From: Casuarius casuarius
Lineage: Eukaryota; Chordata; Aves; Casuariiformes; Casuariidae
Length of the DNA: 64,000 nucleotides
NCBI GenBank assembly: GCA_003342895.1
Contig: PTFA01000364.1
Coordinates: 558,001-622,000 of the forward strand
Direction of reading: 5' to 3'
This document shows, piece by piece, positions 38,901 to 53,900 of this stretch; the stretch's first letter is position 1; each line of letters begins with the position of its first letter. Both the position numbers and the translations under genes were made by a program. The notes beneath the pieces were generated by a model that was given only the letters and a program-made list of their open reading frames with translations, searched no databases and had not been told where the DNA came from.

Positions 38901-41900
38901 GCACAGGGAAACTGGTTCTGCTACAGAGGAAGAAAGCACTGCCTGCCTGAGCAGCCGCCCACTTTCTCCTCCAAGGAAAAGGCAGTAGGCTAAACAAAAG
39001 CATCCTGGTGGACAGATCTGGCCCACAGATGGAACTTCATGTTATACATTATTATAAATAATATTTTACATTAGTTTTCAAACCCATCAAAAAGACGGAT
39101 GACAGAGAGACATCTTTGTTGTGGCAAATGCTTATTCCAGATTCTCAGTGTGGTCAAAGGTTCTAAACATGATGATGCTGGATTAAAACATTTTGCAACT
39201 TTTATCCCAGTTCCTATAAATGTTTAAGAAAATTCAATTAAGTGGGGCATTAGCTACAACCAGCAATTAGTCCATCATGGGGCCTGCTAGTGATCTGCTA
39301 TTGACCTCTGTATTTCTTCAGAAGGCATGGTATTATTCAAGTTAAAAGTAGACTCGCAAAGTTAACATTCAAACCTAAATATACAGTCACAAATGAGAGA
39401 CTGTTAGCATTTCTTGCCAAATCTCACTTGCAGTGTGTGTACGTAGAGGGAACAGGATGGGTTTAAAATATGTTTTTAGTGCAAGTTTCTAGCCATCATT
39501 TTTGCAAGTGGTTGCAAACAACCAAATCTAAAAAGCCTGAAACAAAACTGCAGAACAGTATGAATTCTTTAAACTCACCTTTCTGTGGTGCAGCTCCAAG
39601 GGAATTCCACCCAGCCCAGCAGCTGTCTTGGTGGAAAAGTGATGCATCTCCATGACAAGGTCTGAAACTGGGCACACATCTGACCACAGTACCTAGCACT
39701 AAGAGCCTGTGGTTGCTCATGACCCAAGACACCAATCCTGAAAATGACAGCCATGTTCCATCACCAAGCACTCTGAACAGTATGAGAGTATGGTGATCTA
39801 AGCATCCAGCAAACACCACCCAGCTGCTTTAGAAACAGAAGCACTTTACCTAATACATGCTAAACGCTTGGCTGTAAATTTATTCTTAGAGAGAAAAAAC
39901 AAAAGGCAGAAAGATGTTGGAAATCTGTCTCAACAGCAGTGTTAAGCAAATCTTTTTATAGCTCAAGGAACATTTTTCTTTGATGTTTAAACTGGATAAT
40001 TCCCTACAAAGAGTTTCCTCTCTTTTCACTGATTCCTGCCTTGTGGTGACTCAATCCCAATGAAATGAGTAAAAGTTTCTATATGAAGCATAAATGTATC
40101 AAAGAAATCAAGCCTACCAACCATGGCAAGGATGATTTTCAAACTAACAAAAGCCAGGAAAATCTTTAAGGAGAAGTGTTAGGAATCAGTTCTGTTTATA
40201 TTCCTTCGACCAAGCATTTTTAATCACATCATCCCCAATTCTCAAGTCTCCAAGACTGATTCTGAATTCACATACAGCCTTACATATCACAGAATGGAGG
40301 CTGGATTCACTGCTGCCACACATCTTATGTAGCTCTAGGTAAAACATTATGAAATGGATGACAACAACAGGCAAGGCTATCATGAGGAAAAATGGGGCAG
40401 AAAGGAGAGGGAGTACAAATAATTTCATCTACTCCCTACTGAGGAGGGGGAGATGGCTAGTGTTTGTTTTCTTATACAGATTCTTGCCAGCTTCTGCACT
40501 ACCATTTACCTGATTTTCTAGTTTCAGTTGTCGTAGTTTCATGCTTTCATCCTCAAAGATGCTGGGAAATGGAAAGAAACAAGTAATTATTGTTAGTAGA
40601 TAGTTTGCATTGTAAGAGTGTACAATATTTATAGACTACAACTTCACCATCAAGATTTTAAAACAACTGTGAGACATAGTATCTGTCTCCTAGGGAGATC
40701 AAGTTACAAAGATTTGAAGAATAAAACAAACATACTTCATATTCAGTGATAAATAGGACCAAACCGTGATTTAATCACCTTAGTAAACTGTTCTGAAAAC
40801 ATTTTGTGAGCAAAAAAAAAAAAAGTTTCACTGTTGGTGGGTGGATTATGAACCAGTAGGTAGGTGGGCTATGAGACAATTTACATCTGAAGACTTAACA
40901 CAGCTCAAAGTAGTTCACTAAAATCCCCGTTCCTTCATAAAATACCCAATTCCAAACTAACTCAGAATTTGAGGGTTCCTCTTGGGTCAACCATACACCA
41001 ATTTTTCCTCCCACCAGACTTGCCAAAATTACTGTTAATAACCTGAGAGAATCTCTATTTACACCACCCGATATTAATTCTCACAGATGGAAAAAAAATA
41101 ATTATTTCATTGTTTAAGCGTTTTATAGCTAACTTTCACAACAGCTCTGGTTTTTGATCCTGAGTCATATTCCATATAGACTTCCCACTTCCTTTTTTAT
41201 GATAAAGAAGTATTACAGAAAGAGCAATTTAGAGCAGCTAACCCTAGAAAAGAGAAAGGTTAATTGACAAGTAAGCACACATTCTGCCTACTACAGCTGT
41301 GCACCCTTCTCCCACCCTGGGACTTTGACAGAGACATCTCTTGAAGTGGGAGAACCTTAATACTGGAGAAAGAAGATATTTATATAAGAAACATTACATA
41401 TTTTATCGACGCTAAGCAGAAAAGTAGAACCAGCCAAAGTTCGTATTTAAACAGGAAATTCCCTGTTTGGTTGATACATGCAGAAGTGACCAGTGATGTG
41501 ATGTCACAAGCTGGCAGATGTTGCTGGATATAACCCCAACACGGAAAACAGCAGAGAGAGGGAGGGAGAGAGGGAGGTAGCAGGGGTGCAGTTTCTAAAA
41601 AACACATGACATGGAGCACGGATCACAGCATATAGCGCTAATGGGAGAAGAAAGAGCCCAGAGTCCCCTTAATCCCTACTAAATCTGTATCTGACTTAAC
41701 TTCCAAGTCAACTAAGCAAACAGACATAGCAACAGCTCCAAGTTTCTTAATGGCAGATTACCCTGTACAACATGGGCCCTGTCCTGGAACGCTGAAATGT
41801 CCAGCTCTGGAGTTGCTGATCAGAGCAAAAATTTCTTATTAGAATGTTGTAAGTAACACTTTAATACTCGAAAATTGATGCTTACTGCCCAACTAATGGT

Positions 41901-44900
41901 ATTTTAAAGGGAGGTCACGACCACCATTGGTTTTTACATTGCAATTTTCCCCATTTCTAGATTTTTTTCTAATATTTTTAAAGTATCAAATAAGAGGTCT
42001 AAAAACTTGAAAGCACCTCAGTTTTAAAAACTGACTTTATTCCCCAATGGGCCAGTAATAGGTAGCACCTGGGATTCAAAGGCAAAGGAAGGCCTGGAAA
42101 AAATTGATGCCTTTCTTGAATACTGACAGAGAGCTAGCGAGTGTCCTTGCAGCTACAGTTACAGTGATATGCTTGTCTGTCTCAAAAGAGTCCATTGTTT
42201 AAACAGGGAATACACAGAGACATTTCTAGTGAGTACAGAAAGATAAACATTGTGAAACTTGAACATAAGGTTAAAATGTGAAATGCTCTTTATATAAAGC
42301 AGAAATGATGGAAAAGGATACTTCTGGCATAATCAGAATAATGCTTGACAGTTTCAGTTAAAATATTCAGGANAAAAAAAAAAAAAAAGACAAGGCAGTG
42401 CTGACTTCAGAAATGGATAACATTTTTTAACTGCTATCAAAAGTTTGTTCTAAAGTGATATACGTAGCATGCATCAATATTAGATTATGGACACATTCTC
42501 ATGTAATTAAAAAGAACCACAAGGTTGCACTCTGCAGATACAAACTAGTTTCTGTATTTCTGTTACTTTTCCTCTAGCAAGAGCAAATACACCCTCAGAA
42601 TCTTTTCCTCTCTCCTTAAGAGAAAAGGAAAAAAAAAAACCAACCATTTTTGGAAATAAGGTTGCAGATTTTCCTTTTTACCTAGAAGATGACAAAATAT
42701 TAACATTAACATGTGGAATATTAACACTCACATATAAGACTTGCAGATATCCTCAGTGAAAATTGAAATGTTTGTCATGCATTTTTAAATTATTTTCTAC
42801 GTGCACTGGAATAAAGTTATATAACTTCAAAGATAGGTCCGAAGACTGTAGGAACAAGACCATAGTGCAGATTACATAATGCCTCACTTTTAATCACATA
42901 ATTGAGACTCAAAAGTGGTTAAAAAATATAGAAAGACTAACAGGTCACAATGTCTCCATATTGGTCCAGCAAAGGTCACAAAACTTTTTGAAGACAAGCA
43001 GAATCTGAATTTTCTTTACATAAAACCACACAAAAAGTGACTGCACAGTGAATGGAGATTCCCATTCTCCCATGAAAAAATAGAAAGGGGAGACAGAAGC
43101 AAAAAACTCTCGAAAACTTTTCAGAGAACAAAAGACGGCATTCTCCTTTACAATTTGCTGTTAAACACAGACTAAAAACATCTCCTAGCATGCCACAAAA
43201 TGAAAAAAAGCCATAAATCCCTCCCTGTAATACAAGAATCTACATAAGGAACAAAATAAGAAAAAGTAAAACCCTGGGCACTGTGACAGTCTAAATCGTA
43301 ACTAAAAAAAAATAAAAATAAAAATAAAAATAAAAATAAATCACACTATTTTCGTTTACTCCTCCTGCAACCTTCCTTCTAGCACTTTGTCATCAGGAAA
43401 GTAACATGACAGCCAGACAAAGGAGCTTTTTTCCCTCCCTCTTCAAACTTTTTCTGCCTGCCACAGTGAAGCTGGTGTTGTTACTAACCTTCCAGGAAAA
43501 GGCTTTGCAAGAGGCACTCCTACAGCTCATCGGCAAAGAATGCAAGCACAGCTGCTGGTACAGCAAGAATTCTCCTGCGGAGGGACTACACAGAACAGCG
43601 CATCGGAGCGCTCCTTGGTCATGCCTCCATAAAACCACAACGCTGTTCACTATGCTCTTTTCTGTTTGCTGGATTTACACGCAGGAAGAGGGGTTAAATA
43701 TTCACTGGGATCAGAGAAAAATAGCATTTCCACAGACACAACAATATAGTCGAGGTGGGGCTGGAACAGTCCATTTACCCTTGATAAATATGAACTGAAA
43801 GAATTCAAGTAACATGTCCCAATTTTGCTCTTCTCACCTGCTGTAGCAGAGAATAGACTATCCAACACCTCAGCCACCAATTCCTTTGCTATGCTTAGCC
43901 GAATCCACTACCTCTCCCATGGCACATACAGCAGAAAAAGAAAGCCACCCAAAGAATAACATAGCAGTGAAGACTAATGATTACCCAGCATACAGAATAA
44001 AAATGGAGTGGGAAGGCAACTGTTTAACGAAAATTTTTCTCTTAAAAAAAAAAAAAAAAGCTCCTTTTTTTAAAAAAAAAAGAAGATACAAAAACATGTT
44101 TGAATACTGAATAAAATAGTGAGAGATAGTGGCATTCCAGATCCATTCCTCACTACCTTTCCAAGTTCAAAACAGTCCAAGATGAAGTGAAATGCTTTCT
44201 TTTTAACTGATAGCACCTCAGATTCCTGCTGAAATCCGAATTAGCCCAGTTTTCATATCATAAGCAGAAACTGAAGTGTTGCAATAGGAATATGAATGAC
44301 AAACTTGTTAACTATAAATGAAATAACTTGAATTTATTTGGTCTTTCCTAACCATCTTCAGAACACCAAACTAACTGCGATGAAGAGATAACTCAAATCA
44401 TTTAATAGACATTCACATATAATTAGGATTCCATTCTTATGCAGTTTGTATGCTTTTCATTATTGTAAAAAAGGCACAGTATACCTATTGCTAGCTCTTT
44501 TAGATGCGATGTATGACTTTTTTTTAAGAGAAGACTCCAGTTTTGTATTTAGAAACTATGTTGTAAAGCGTAAGTGTAGATGGGCACAGTTAACATGCTT
44601 TTCCTTCCAACTTTCTTATGTTCCTGAATATATTAGACTTGAAAAACCAAGAGTTATAATCTAAGCACTTGGGAATAATTAGGCACAGGAGCATTAAATC
44701 TACCAAATACAAAATCACAGTATGATGTCATTCTGTGAATAATTAAATAGCCTGACATTAAAACAGGAGAACAGAAAATGCAGGGCAGGAAGAATGGAAA
44801 GTCAGTGAGAATGGGAAAACCATTTCCAGCCTGAGGGCCACACAACAGAAAGGATTCCAAAGAGCTGGAATGACTTCAACAGAAAGCAGAAAAAATTGAC

Positions 44901-47900
44901 TGAGGACTGGAAATTCCATGGATATGAAGCCAGAAATGACTATTCAAGTGAGCAGAAGACAACAAAATCCAGTCACAGGAAGCTGAAGTTAAACAAATTC
45001 AGACTGCAAATAAAGGTTATATTTAACACTGTGGCTAATTAACCATTGGAATACTTCATGGAGCTGTGGATTTGCAACAGAAAACAGTACCCTTTAATCA
45101 TGGCTGAATATTATTATCCTAAAAACTGCTATCACAAAGTAACACTATGATCTACCTCAGATTACAGGTGTGGTTATCCCAGATGGAGGTGCAAAACACT
45201 CTTCTTTCAGGTGATATCAAGGGATCAATTAAGTTCACTTTTGTATGCTGACTGTTGAAGCCAAGAGGCAAATAAACAGCTGCTTTCACTGGGAACTGAT
45301 TTGGTAAAAAACTGCCTGGTTGCAGCTGTGAGTGAGAGGCAGCAAGCCAGAGGAAGTGAGAAAAGCCATTGGAAGAGCAGCCTTTAGAGAGAAAATGCTC
45401 TACATGATCCAGAATTCACTGGAAAAACAGGTTTGAAATACATTAAACAATGGAAAACGTGGTGATTGCTTTCCCTGTATTCAGCAAAATAGGTTCATTC
45501 CTCATATCAGAAGTTCACTGAAGAAACACCCTACTGAGTTTCTCCTCCTAAATACTCAATGTAGCAAGGCATTACAGATCAGCTACAACTAAAGAGACCC
45601 TTCCCCTTCTTTTTTTTAAAGCTATTCTGTAGCTCAAGTAGTTACATGCTTGATAAATAATCCAAAGAATAAAGTTCTCTGCCCTCTCTTAAGCAGAAGA
45701 TTAGACTAGATGGCAAAACCAGAAACCATCCCAGTCTTAAAACAGAATCAGACATGAGAGAAGATTGTTTGTTTGTTTTTAAAAAACTGTGTTCTAAGTT
45801 TAGTCTAAGCATATATTGACACTACATATGCACTGAATTCTTGGTGAAAGAAATTCAAGCAATATCACCTGTTTGTACACAATTATAAGCAAGTCATTAA
45901 AAATTCTGATACTCTGCAGTTTGGCATAGAAATTCAGGGAAAGCCTCCAGTAGAAATTTTCAGCTCATTTTAAGTTGACTAGAGGTCACATTTACTGTAT
46001 CTTGTTACACACAAGACTGATACTTCGCATCAGTCTGTCACGTAAATCCTTCTAGGTCCTGGTCTCGACCAACACAATCTTTGAATATTAATGCAAATAT
46101 TAGCCTAATTCTAAAAAAAATCCTTATATTTGTAACTGTTTCCATTGTTGTATTTCATTTAAAGGCACTCCATATCATTTTTCTCTACAAAAGAAGCTAA
46201 AGTTCCTAGTATCTTATGTTCTACCCCTCACTCTACAGAGGGCTGCTTATATCAGGAGTCTAACAAAGCTAACATAACTCTTTTTTTCCCTTTCTTTGCA
46301 GTTTATTAATATGGTAGCAGTGGTTATGTCTCAGAGCAATACACTTAACAAGAATCAAAGAATGATGGTTTGTGGCACACATCTTTGTCCATTACATTTT
46401 ATTTTTAGTGGTAGAAGTGTAAGAAAAAGCAACTTCATTAAGAAGTGTTGAGTCAGCTGGTTAATTCAACTGAAAGAGTTTTTACTATGAACTTTCTCGG
46501 GAATTGTTCTCATCTGATCTCCAGCTACGAAGGAAAACAGAAACTCTGGAGAATAGATATTTTAAGCAGGATTTTGATCTTTTAAAAGATATATTCCTAG
46601 CAAAACTAAAATTGCAATACTTCTGGAAACTGCTTGAGAAACAAAATTTATCTGTAATGCACCTTACTGTCCATGAAAGGGAGGAGTCCCATCGGTTCGC
46701 TTCCCTTGTAACCGACACAATTGTAATTACTCACTTCGGGGAAAATGCATAGCATACCACCCAAAGGAGTGAGGATTATCAGATTTCTCTGCCTTCCCAA
46801 AGGCAGAGAAGTTTTCTTTGGCAGGTACTAAGTATTTTTCCTTCATAATGAAATGAACTGCCAGAAAGCCTTGTAAGGTTAAACTATGCCTGTTGTTAAG
46901 CAGTTATGAAAGTTATGAAGCAGTTAAGAAGCCGTTATGAAGCACCACACCCATTTCTAAGTGACACAGCTGAGATTGCATCAACATTTCAAGCAGCTGA
47001 TACTTTATCAGGAGCAAATTTCAGCCTCTGGCAGGATTTTTACAAGGACAATCCTTTCTCCAGTAGAATCAGTTTTGCCTTTGGACTCCCCCCACAGAAA
47101 CAAGCACAGATTTTTTAATGCCAATAACAATTTTTGGAATTGTTTCACAAAATTTGTTTAGCTTGTCTTTCACCTACAAAACATCACACACATAATTGCA
47201 CAATGCACAGGAGCAGCAAATGTTTAATTTTGGAAACAATTCAGAATGAATGAATATATTGCAGAATATAAAGACTCTCTTGGAAATGCTTTAATACACA
47301 AATATATCCCACATGTTGTACTGACTGAAGAGCAGCTATCTTAGAATATTTGAAAAGAGGTATAAAATGAACTAATAAGAGCAAAGTCAAATGCCAGACC
47401 AGGGTGTGGTGGGCAGTAGAGACAAAAATCTGGATCTGTATGTCCTACTCCACTCCAAAATATACTCCAACCCTCTACTACTGCATGTTTCTGCCAATAA
47501 GCAGCAGTGACTATCTGAACCATTTAAACAGTCATTAAACTTACTAAAGAATATCCTACAGAAACACAGGGGCAAGTTAGTCCTTTACAGCTTCTACTCC
47601 TGCCTACCTCTGAGTTTAATAAACGAACTTCACTGTGGAATTATCAGGTACTTTTACTTGAAGTCACATGGACTAAAAAAGAAGGTGGCTGATACTCTTA
47701 AGAAAAAAACCCAGGTTGTACTTAGAAAGTGATTTCACTTAAAAAATTGATTTTAGGAGCACCATCAGAACCAACTTGAGTCAATGGGAGTCCAAAGGTG
47801 GGTTTTCCCCCTCAATTTATCCTGCTTTCACTGTACATGCAACCTTTAGAGCATTAATAACATATCACAATTGGACTATAGGTTACGTATGTTCAAAGAA

Positions 47901-50900
47901 TATCTCAAAAAGAAAGGAAATGGGATAGAAAAAAAACTAAAGATGAAGTTTAGCTAAAGGAATAAGGGAAAAAAATCATGTCTATTACATGATGTAAGTC
48001 TACCTTCCGTATGTAAACAACCAAGTCAGAATATCCCACACTATCTGTATATTCATCTCAGTTACACATCCTAGGTTTTACTCATCTTCCAAACTTTAAC
48101 TTTGCATTGAGATAATAGGCAAGGTGGTAGTTAGGTCTTCAATTTTATTTTGTAACTTGTTCACAGTTTATAAATATACTATTTTGTAACTAGTTAATAA
48201 CTAATTTCTCAGTCTTCTAGACTGAGTATTTGTTTGACTTCTTCAGAAGATTTGAGAGTATTTTTTTGAAAAACATTCCATATACATGGACATAAATGTA
48301 TAACTTCCATATGTACAATGAAAGGAAAAGCAAATTAATTCATCATCCTCTGCAACCCTGTAAGAGTCATCCACAGTTACAACCCCTTCCCTTCCCTCCC
48401 CTCTATCTGTAAACCACAGGTCAAAAAACACTAGACAAGACCTATGAAGTAAGCAGGTATTATTTACCCATTAATCTGATGCCAAGTGCAAGTGACCCCA
48501 GAATCCGTTCAAATGGGTGCAGATAACTTGGCACACATGAAAGGAACACAATGACTTGCATATTACCTAACAAGAAATGACTATGCATTACAACCAAACA
48601 GATACCTTACTTCCAGAACAGCTGCCAGCACTGCTAAACCATGCATTTTGCAGCATCTGCATAATCTTGGTTTAAGAAAGGAGATGACTGTGCAAGGGTG
48701 GCACAAAAGGTATCAAGCAGAAAAGCATGGGAGTGGAATCAGAGTAGGAGTGCTTCAGGGAGCTTGGATGGAAAATGTGATCTCAGAAGAGTTAAGGCAA
48801 AACAAAAAATCTCACTGCACTCAGTGATATCATTATATCCACGACTAATAGAGGTAGAACTATGTATTTTAGTACAGTATACTCTTTTTGCTATTAGCCT
48901 TTGGGGATTGGATTCATTTGGCTGGGATATCTTATTTTAAGAAACACAGCAAATAGACAAAGCTAAGAATAGATAATGAAAATTGGGACAAAGCAATATG
49001 ACAAGGAGAGAAAAACATTGCACTTGTGGAAGAGGGGGGGACAAAAGTCTTGAAATTTTGATAGCTCCTTATTCTTCAGACATAATCCAGACTTATGAAA
49101 ATGGCAGTAATACATAGCAACAGAACCTTAAAAACAGCAGTCACTTTCTGTTTTACTTATGTCATTATTTGATAACTCAGGACCAGGAGCTTAATGCAGC
49201 AATCTCAGGAATTACCTTTTTGTTGCTTATTTCTGCTACCTCAAGAGCTTAGAATCCAGCAAGTAACTTGGCACTATTTCAGAACCCAATGCAATTTTTA
49301 TTTGAACAGTATTGTATTTAGCAATTCTGGGGTAAAATTAATACCGAAGTCTTCACACAAACTCATCTGAAACTCACTATTGTGGCAAAACAGATGCCCA
49401 AGCAACACAGAGCAAAAGGAATACCATATTGAAGAAAGGAATTCAAAGAGAAATGATCAGATGCACATGCGCTAAAGAAAAATCTTTTGTTTCAAAAACA
49501 TGAACAGCTTAAAAACTATTTTTGGGGTAAAGCAAAGAAAGCAACCAATTTAATCCAAACCTACCCTTGCAGCACCACAGTCTCCATATTTACATGGTAA
49601 GTCTATAATGCCATTAAATGCCCTTATTTAGCAAAGAAGTGACAGGCTGTTTGAGTTAAAACAGCTTAGAAAAAGACATTAGACTTAGCCTAAAGGAGTT
49701 CCTTTGGAAATTCATGCCATCTGTTTTAGGGTGACTGCTTGCATGTCAAATGCAACTAAGTAAGTATTGCTGCAGTCCAGTACTAACTGCAGCTAAGGAT
49801 GCTCTCCTCACTGAACAGAAAACAGGGTATCAGTGTGTGTAAAGGTAAGAAAGAACCTGCCATTTCCCATCACAGAAGCCCCTGGGCAGAACTAGTTAAT
49901 GCAGAAAACGACTCTTTATCAGTGTAGAAGACACAAACTTTCTCTTCTTTACCTTACAAAATCATTGGAATGAGTGCTGTTAAATAAAATGGAGTAGGCA
50001 AGCTGAAATGACCAGTCAGAAGAATCATCCCTATCTTCAGTTTCAAAATGGAAGCTGGTGGAAGCACAGATCCCTAGCACAGAATTAGTAAAATCATATG
50101 ATCTCATAAATGCAATGGGATATGCTTTACACTATTAGATACCCACACAAACACACTGTGAAACAGAAAAGTCTAATGTTGCAGGAGACTGTCATATAAA
50201 CTAATCAGCAACCTGCTAGTAAAGTAACAGAACATTGAGAAATGAAGAGTCTATGCAAGAAGTTGAATTATGGTGAGATAAAGAATAAAGCATATCCTAT
50301 CTCAGCCCTTTTTCAGAAATGGATTGATGCTGTCTGTTTCAGTTCTGGAGATTACAAGGTAAATGGAAATAGTTTAGACCCAGGTATGAAAAAAGGAGCT
50401 AGATGCCACTAAAGAATACAGGCTGTTACAAGAAAATTATATAGGAATACAAGTGGCACAAAAAAGTTAGTTAAACTATGAATTCAGAGCTATTTAAGCT
50501 GATGTAGTGGTTCATTTCATATGCCATTCAAAACAGACTTAGTGAGTACCACAGATTAGCTCCTACTATTTGTAACTACAGAATGGAGCAATGAAAATAA
50601 AGCAGCACTCTCTGGACAGAAGCTAGCAAATCTTGTATCTGGAAGATAAAGAAGAGTGCAAACAAAAGCATGTGCCATTCTCTACTATACTACAGTAGAA
50701 GAATAGAAGGTAGATCCTTTTATTTTCTTAGCAAGAAAAGGCTTAAGTAGTTCAATGCAACATATCTTAAAGTGAAAGTTTTCCGGGAAGGAAGACCAAG
50801 TGAAACCAGAAATCAACACAAGCCATTAACCATTAAAGTCATCGGGGAGGTTGGGAAAGAGGTAAAGAGGAAGACAACAATAAGAATAGGAACATACATA

Positions 50901-53900
50901 TTCATTTATGTTCAACTGTGCAGCCAAACAGAACAAGAGGAAAATATTTTAATTCTTCCAGAGTTTAAAACTTAATCTCAACAAACCGCACCAAGACTGA
51001 GCAAAAAAAAATTGTTTTTTTTATTACATATACTTGTAAGAGGAGGGGGACAAAGAAATCACCTGCCAGGTACATTCATTTGAGAGTTCATAGCTGGCGA
51101 CATCCTGGGGTTGACAGGGAAGATATAAATCCATGATATAACTTGAGTAAGGTCTTTTCAGCTCTCAACCACCAACACAACTGCAGAATACTATGCTTCC
51201 AAAAACAAGTGTTCATTTTTTGTTTAAATTCACCTAAAACTTGGGCTTCGGATAGGGAAAAGAAAGGACACTTTTATTCCATAAGCAGAACACCAGCTTT
51301 CTATTTAGTCGTCTCAACTATATGTTCCAAATTCCCAAGGTTGTTTCATTTATAAAAGCTACTCTATGCCAAGCAGCATAAAGGTATTATGAAATAGATT
51401 AGAGAAAGAGAAGAGCAAGATCCACCGGGGTCTTAGAATCCCAACTCCTCCGACTGCCACTTTGTGAATTATTAAACCTTGTCTCTGTCACTTTTGCTGA
51501 CATTGTACTCCATTACACCATGAAACTAGTGAAATATAAAGCAATTGCTGTTCTATTCTCTCCTAGCAGTTGGTTTCTACCCTAAACTAGGTGACTAAGC
51601 AAAATTCAGCTGCTAGATTTCAACTTTTATTTTAACCTGAAATTTCTCATAAGAATGTTAAATGGGAAAGGAGTGCAGAAGGTTAACATGTGTGACAACA
51701 CAGACTTCTATAACAGTATCATAAGATGTTAAAGTTCAATATCCCACAGAATATATATTTTAAACAACACTAGTGGTAAAGATAAGTATTCTTGTGGTAG
51801 TCTAAGACAACAGATTTGGGCATAGCAGCAAATTCACTTACAAGAGGATTCCACGATCCAACTACAACACAGTCAACAATTTTACTCTGAAGAGCATCCA
51901 GCTGTGTCCCAATGACAAAACAAGAGTCTAGAGCTATCGCAGGGTGAATCTGGTTGCAGAAAGTTTTCACACACACACAACACAGTCATAATTCTCTTGT
52001 AACCAGGGTACCTGTCCCTCCTACAGATGCCATATCAACAGTGGTTTTAAAAACCACTGCGGGAGCAGAGAAAAATAATGGTTGTCTCTATAAAGATGGG
52101 TCATCAGTAATCAGTAAATGGGTCATCATTAAAATGTTAGAGGACAAGGGTAGGATGGGAGAAGAACTATTCAAGTAACCTTCAACCTTAAGAAGACTCG
52201 TTCATTGTTCTTACAATTACAGTTACCAATTGCATTTCAAGATATATCTGGAAATTTTAGTGACTGGTATACAGTTTTGCTGCTTCTTCCTCTCTCTTGC
52301 CAGTGTTGTCTACATTACAGGGAAATGAAGTAATTCCTTCTTCATTCACACTGACTATAGCAACATCAAATTTCAGTCACAAAAGATTTTCTATTATTTC
52401 TAAAATGTACTCCGACAAGCACAGCTAAATCACATTTGTAAACATTTACAAAGCTATCTCAGTTTGGACAGATTTCTTGGTGATATTGTTCATATTTGAA
52501 AGGGATGGGACAAACAAGATATTAAGCCAGTTCCCTTTTATCTGAGGATAAGATTTGCAGAATAATAAATCCTGGAATTTACAAAACAGTGCTTGTTAAT
52601 TGCAAAAAAGTCATTCATATCCAAATAAAAATATCCCCAAGGACTAACAGAGATGTTGATAAACTTTTAAAAGGAAATCTGTCTCATCTGCATTACAAGT
52701 ATAGCTAATCTCATTAGCAAATCTGTTGTTGTTTTCTTCCTTTTTTTCCCCCAAATGATAATTTAGGTGTATCTGTGCAAAACAGTCAAGCCTAGCAGAC
52801 CAAGATCCTTCATATCCCCTCAACAATGCTAAGGTTTTTTCAAACATGGCAAGGGTTTTTGGCTGAGCATCAATATATGAAATGACTTTTGAACCTTTTT
52901 AAGCCCATGGACTCCTAATCATTTTCAAATGGAACTAAGTGACAATAGGTCCTTTTCTTCATTAACTTACGTAGACATTGAGGAAATATCCCAGAGCTCC
53001 CGAGTTCACAACTGAAAACCACTAACTCATGCATGTGTGGTCACTGGAGAAGCATTCAAATTACAGAAGCCACCATTTTAGTTGACACCCATGTTTTGTA
53101 GTTTCCATAGACTCAGTCAAGGTTTTGCACTCTGAAAATGATGTTCTTTATACATGACACCCTCAGGTCGGAAGCTGAAGCACATTTGGAAGACTGCCTG
53201 TGGGAAGCTTGAAATACTGCTGTATACTGCACAATTACTGTGCAAGAAAGTGAAGTCCATCAGTCTCCTAAGATTTTCAGATACTTACCACTATAATCCA
53301 AATTCCCTTCTCAATATTTTAAAATACTACAATGTTTTTAGAATGAGTTTATCTTAATGTTTCTATTTTATTGAACATAACAAGAAATGAAAAATAGTTT
53401 AAGTCTCAGTATGGACTTTCACAAATGAAGAAGGAAGACTTAGCACTTAGCAAAACCATGAAACAGCACCATCAATCTTAGCATTTTCTAAAGCATCGAG
53501 ACAGTTGTGCTATGTCTAATTGCAAGCCAATCAAACTTCAAAATGAACTCAAACATTTTCAGTTATGGCCATCTTAAATGGAAGGTAGCACTGGTGGACA
53601 AGCAGTAAGTTAACACAATACCATGGTTTTAAGGGACAACACCTCTCAGATAAGGCTTAAAGCCAAGATCCAAGGTGCTTAATCATCATCAAGTATCCCA
53701 CGGCACATTTACAAAACTACGGGCTTTTCTTTTCTACTTATTGCCTTCACCACTGTCCAACAGAAACAAAGTATTCTTTATTTCCTACTGTAAGTTTTAC
53801 ATACTGCTCAGTAGCTAAATTATTTCACTTAAGAAAAAGCTACAAACGTAGGCCAGTTGGTTCTCTTGTATAGCTTAAAATACTTTTTTTTAAAAAAACT

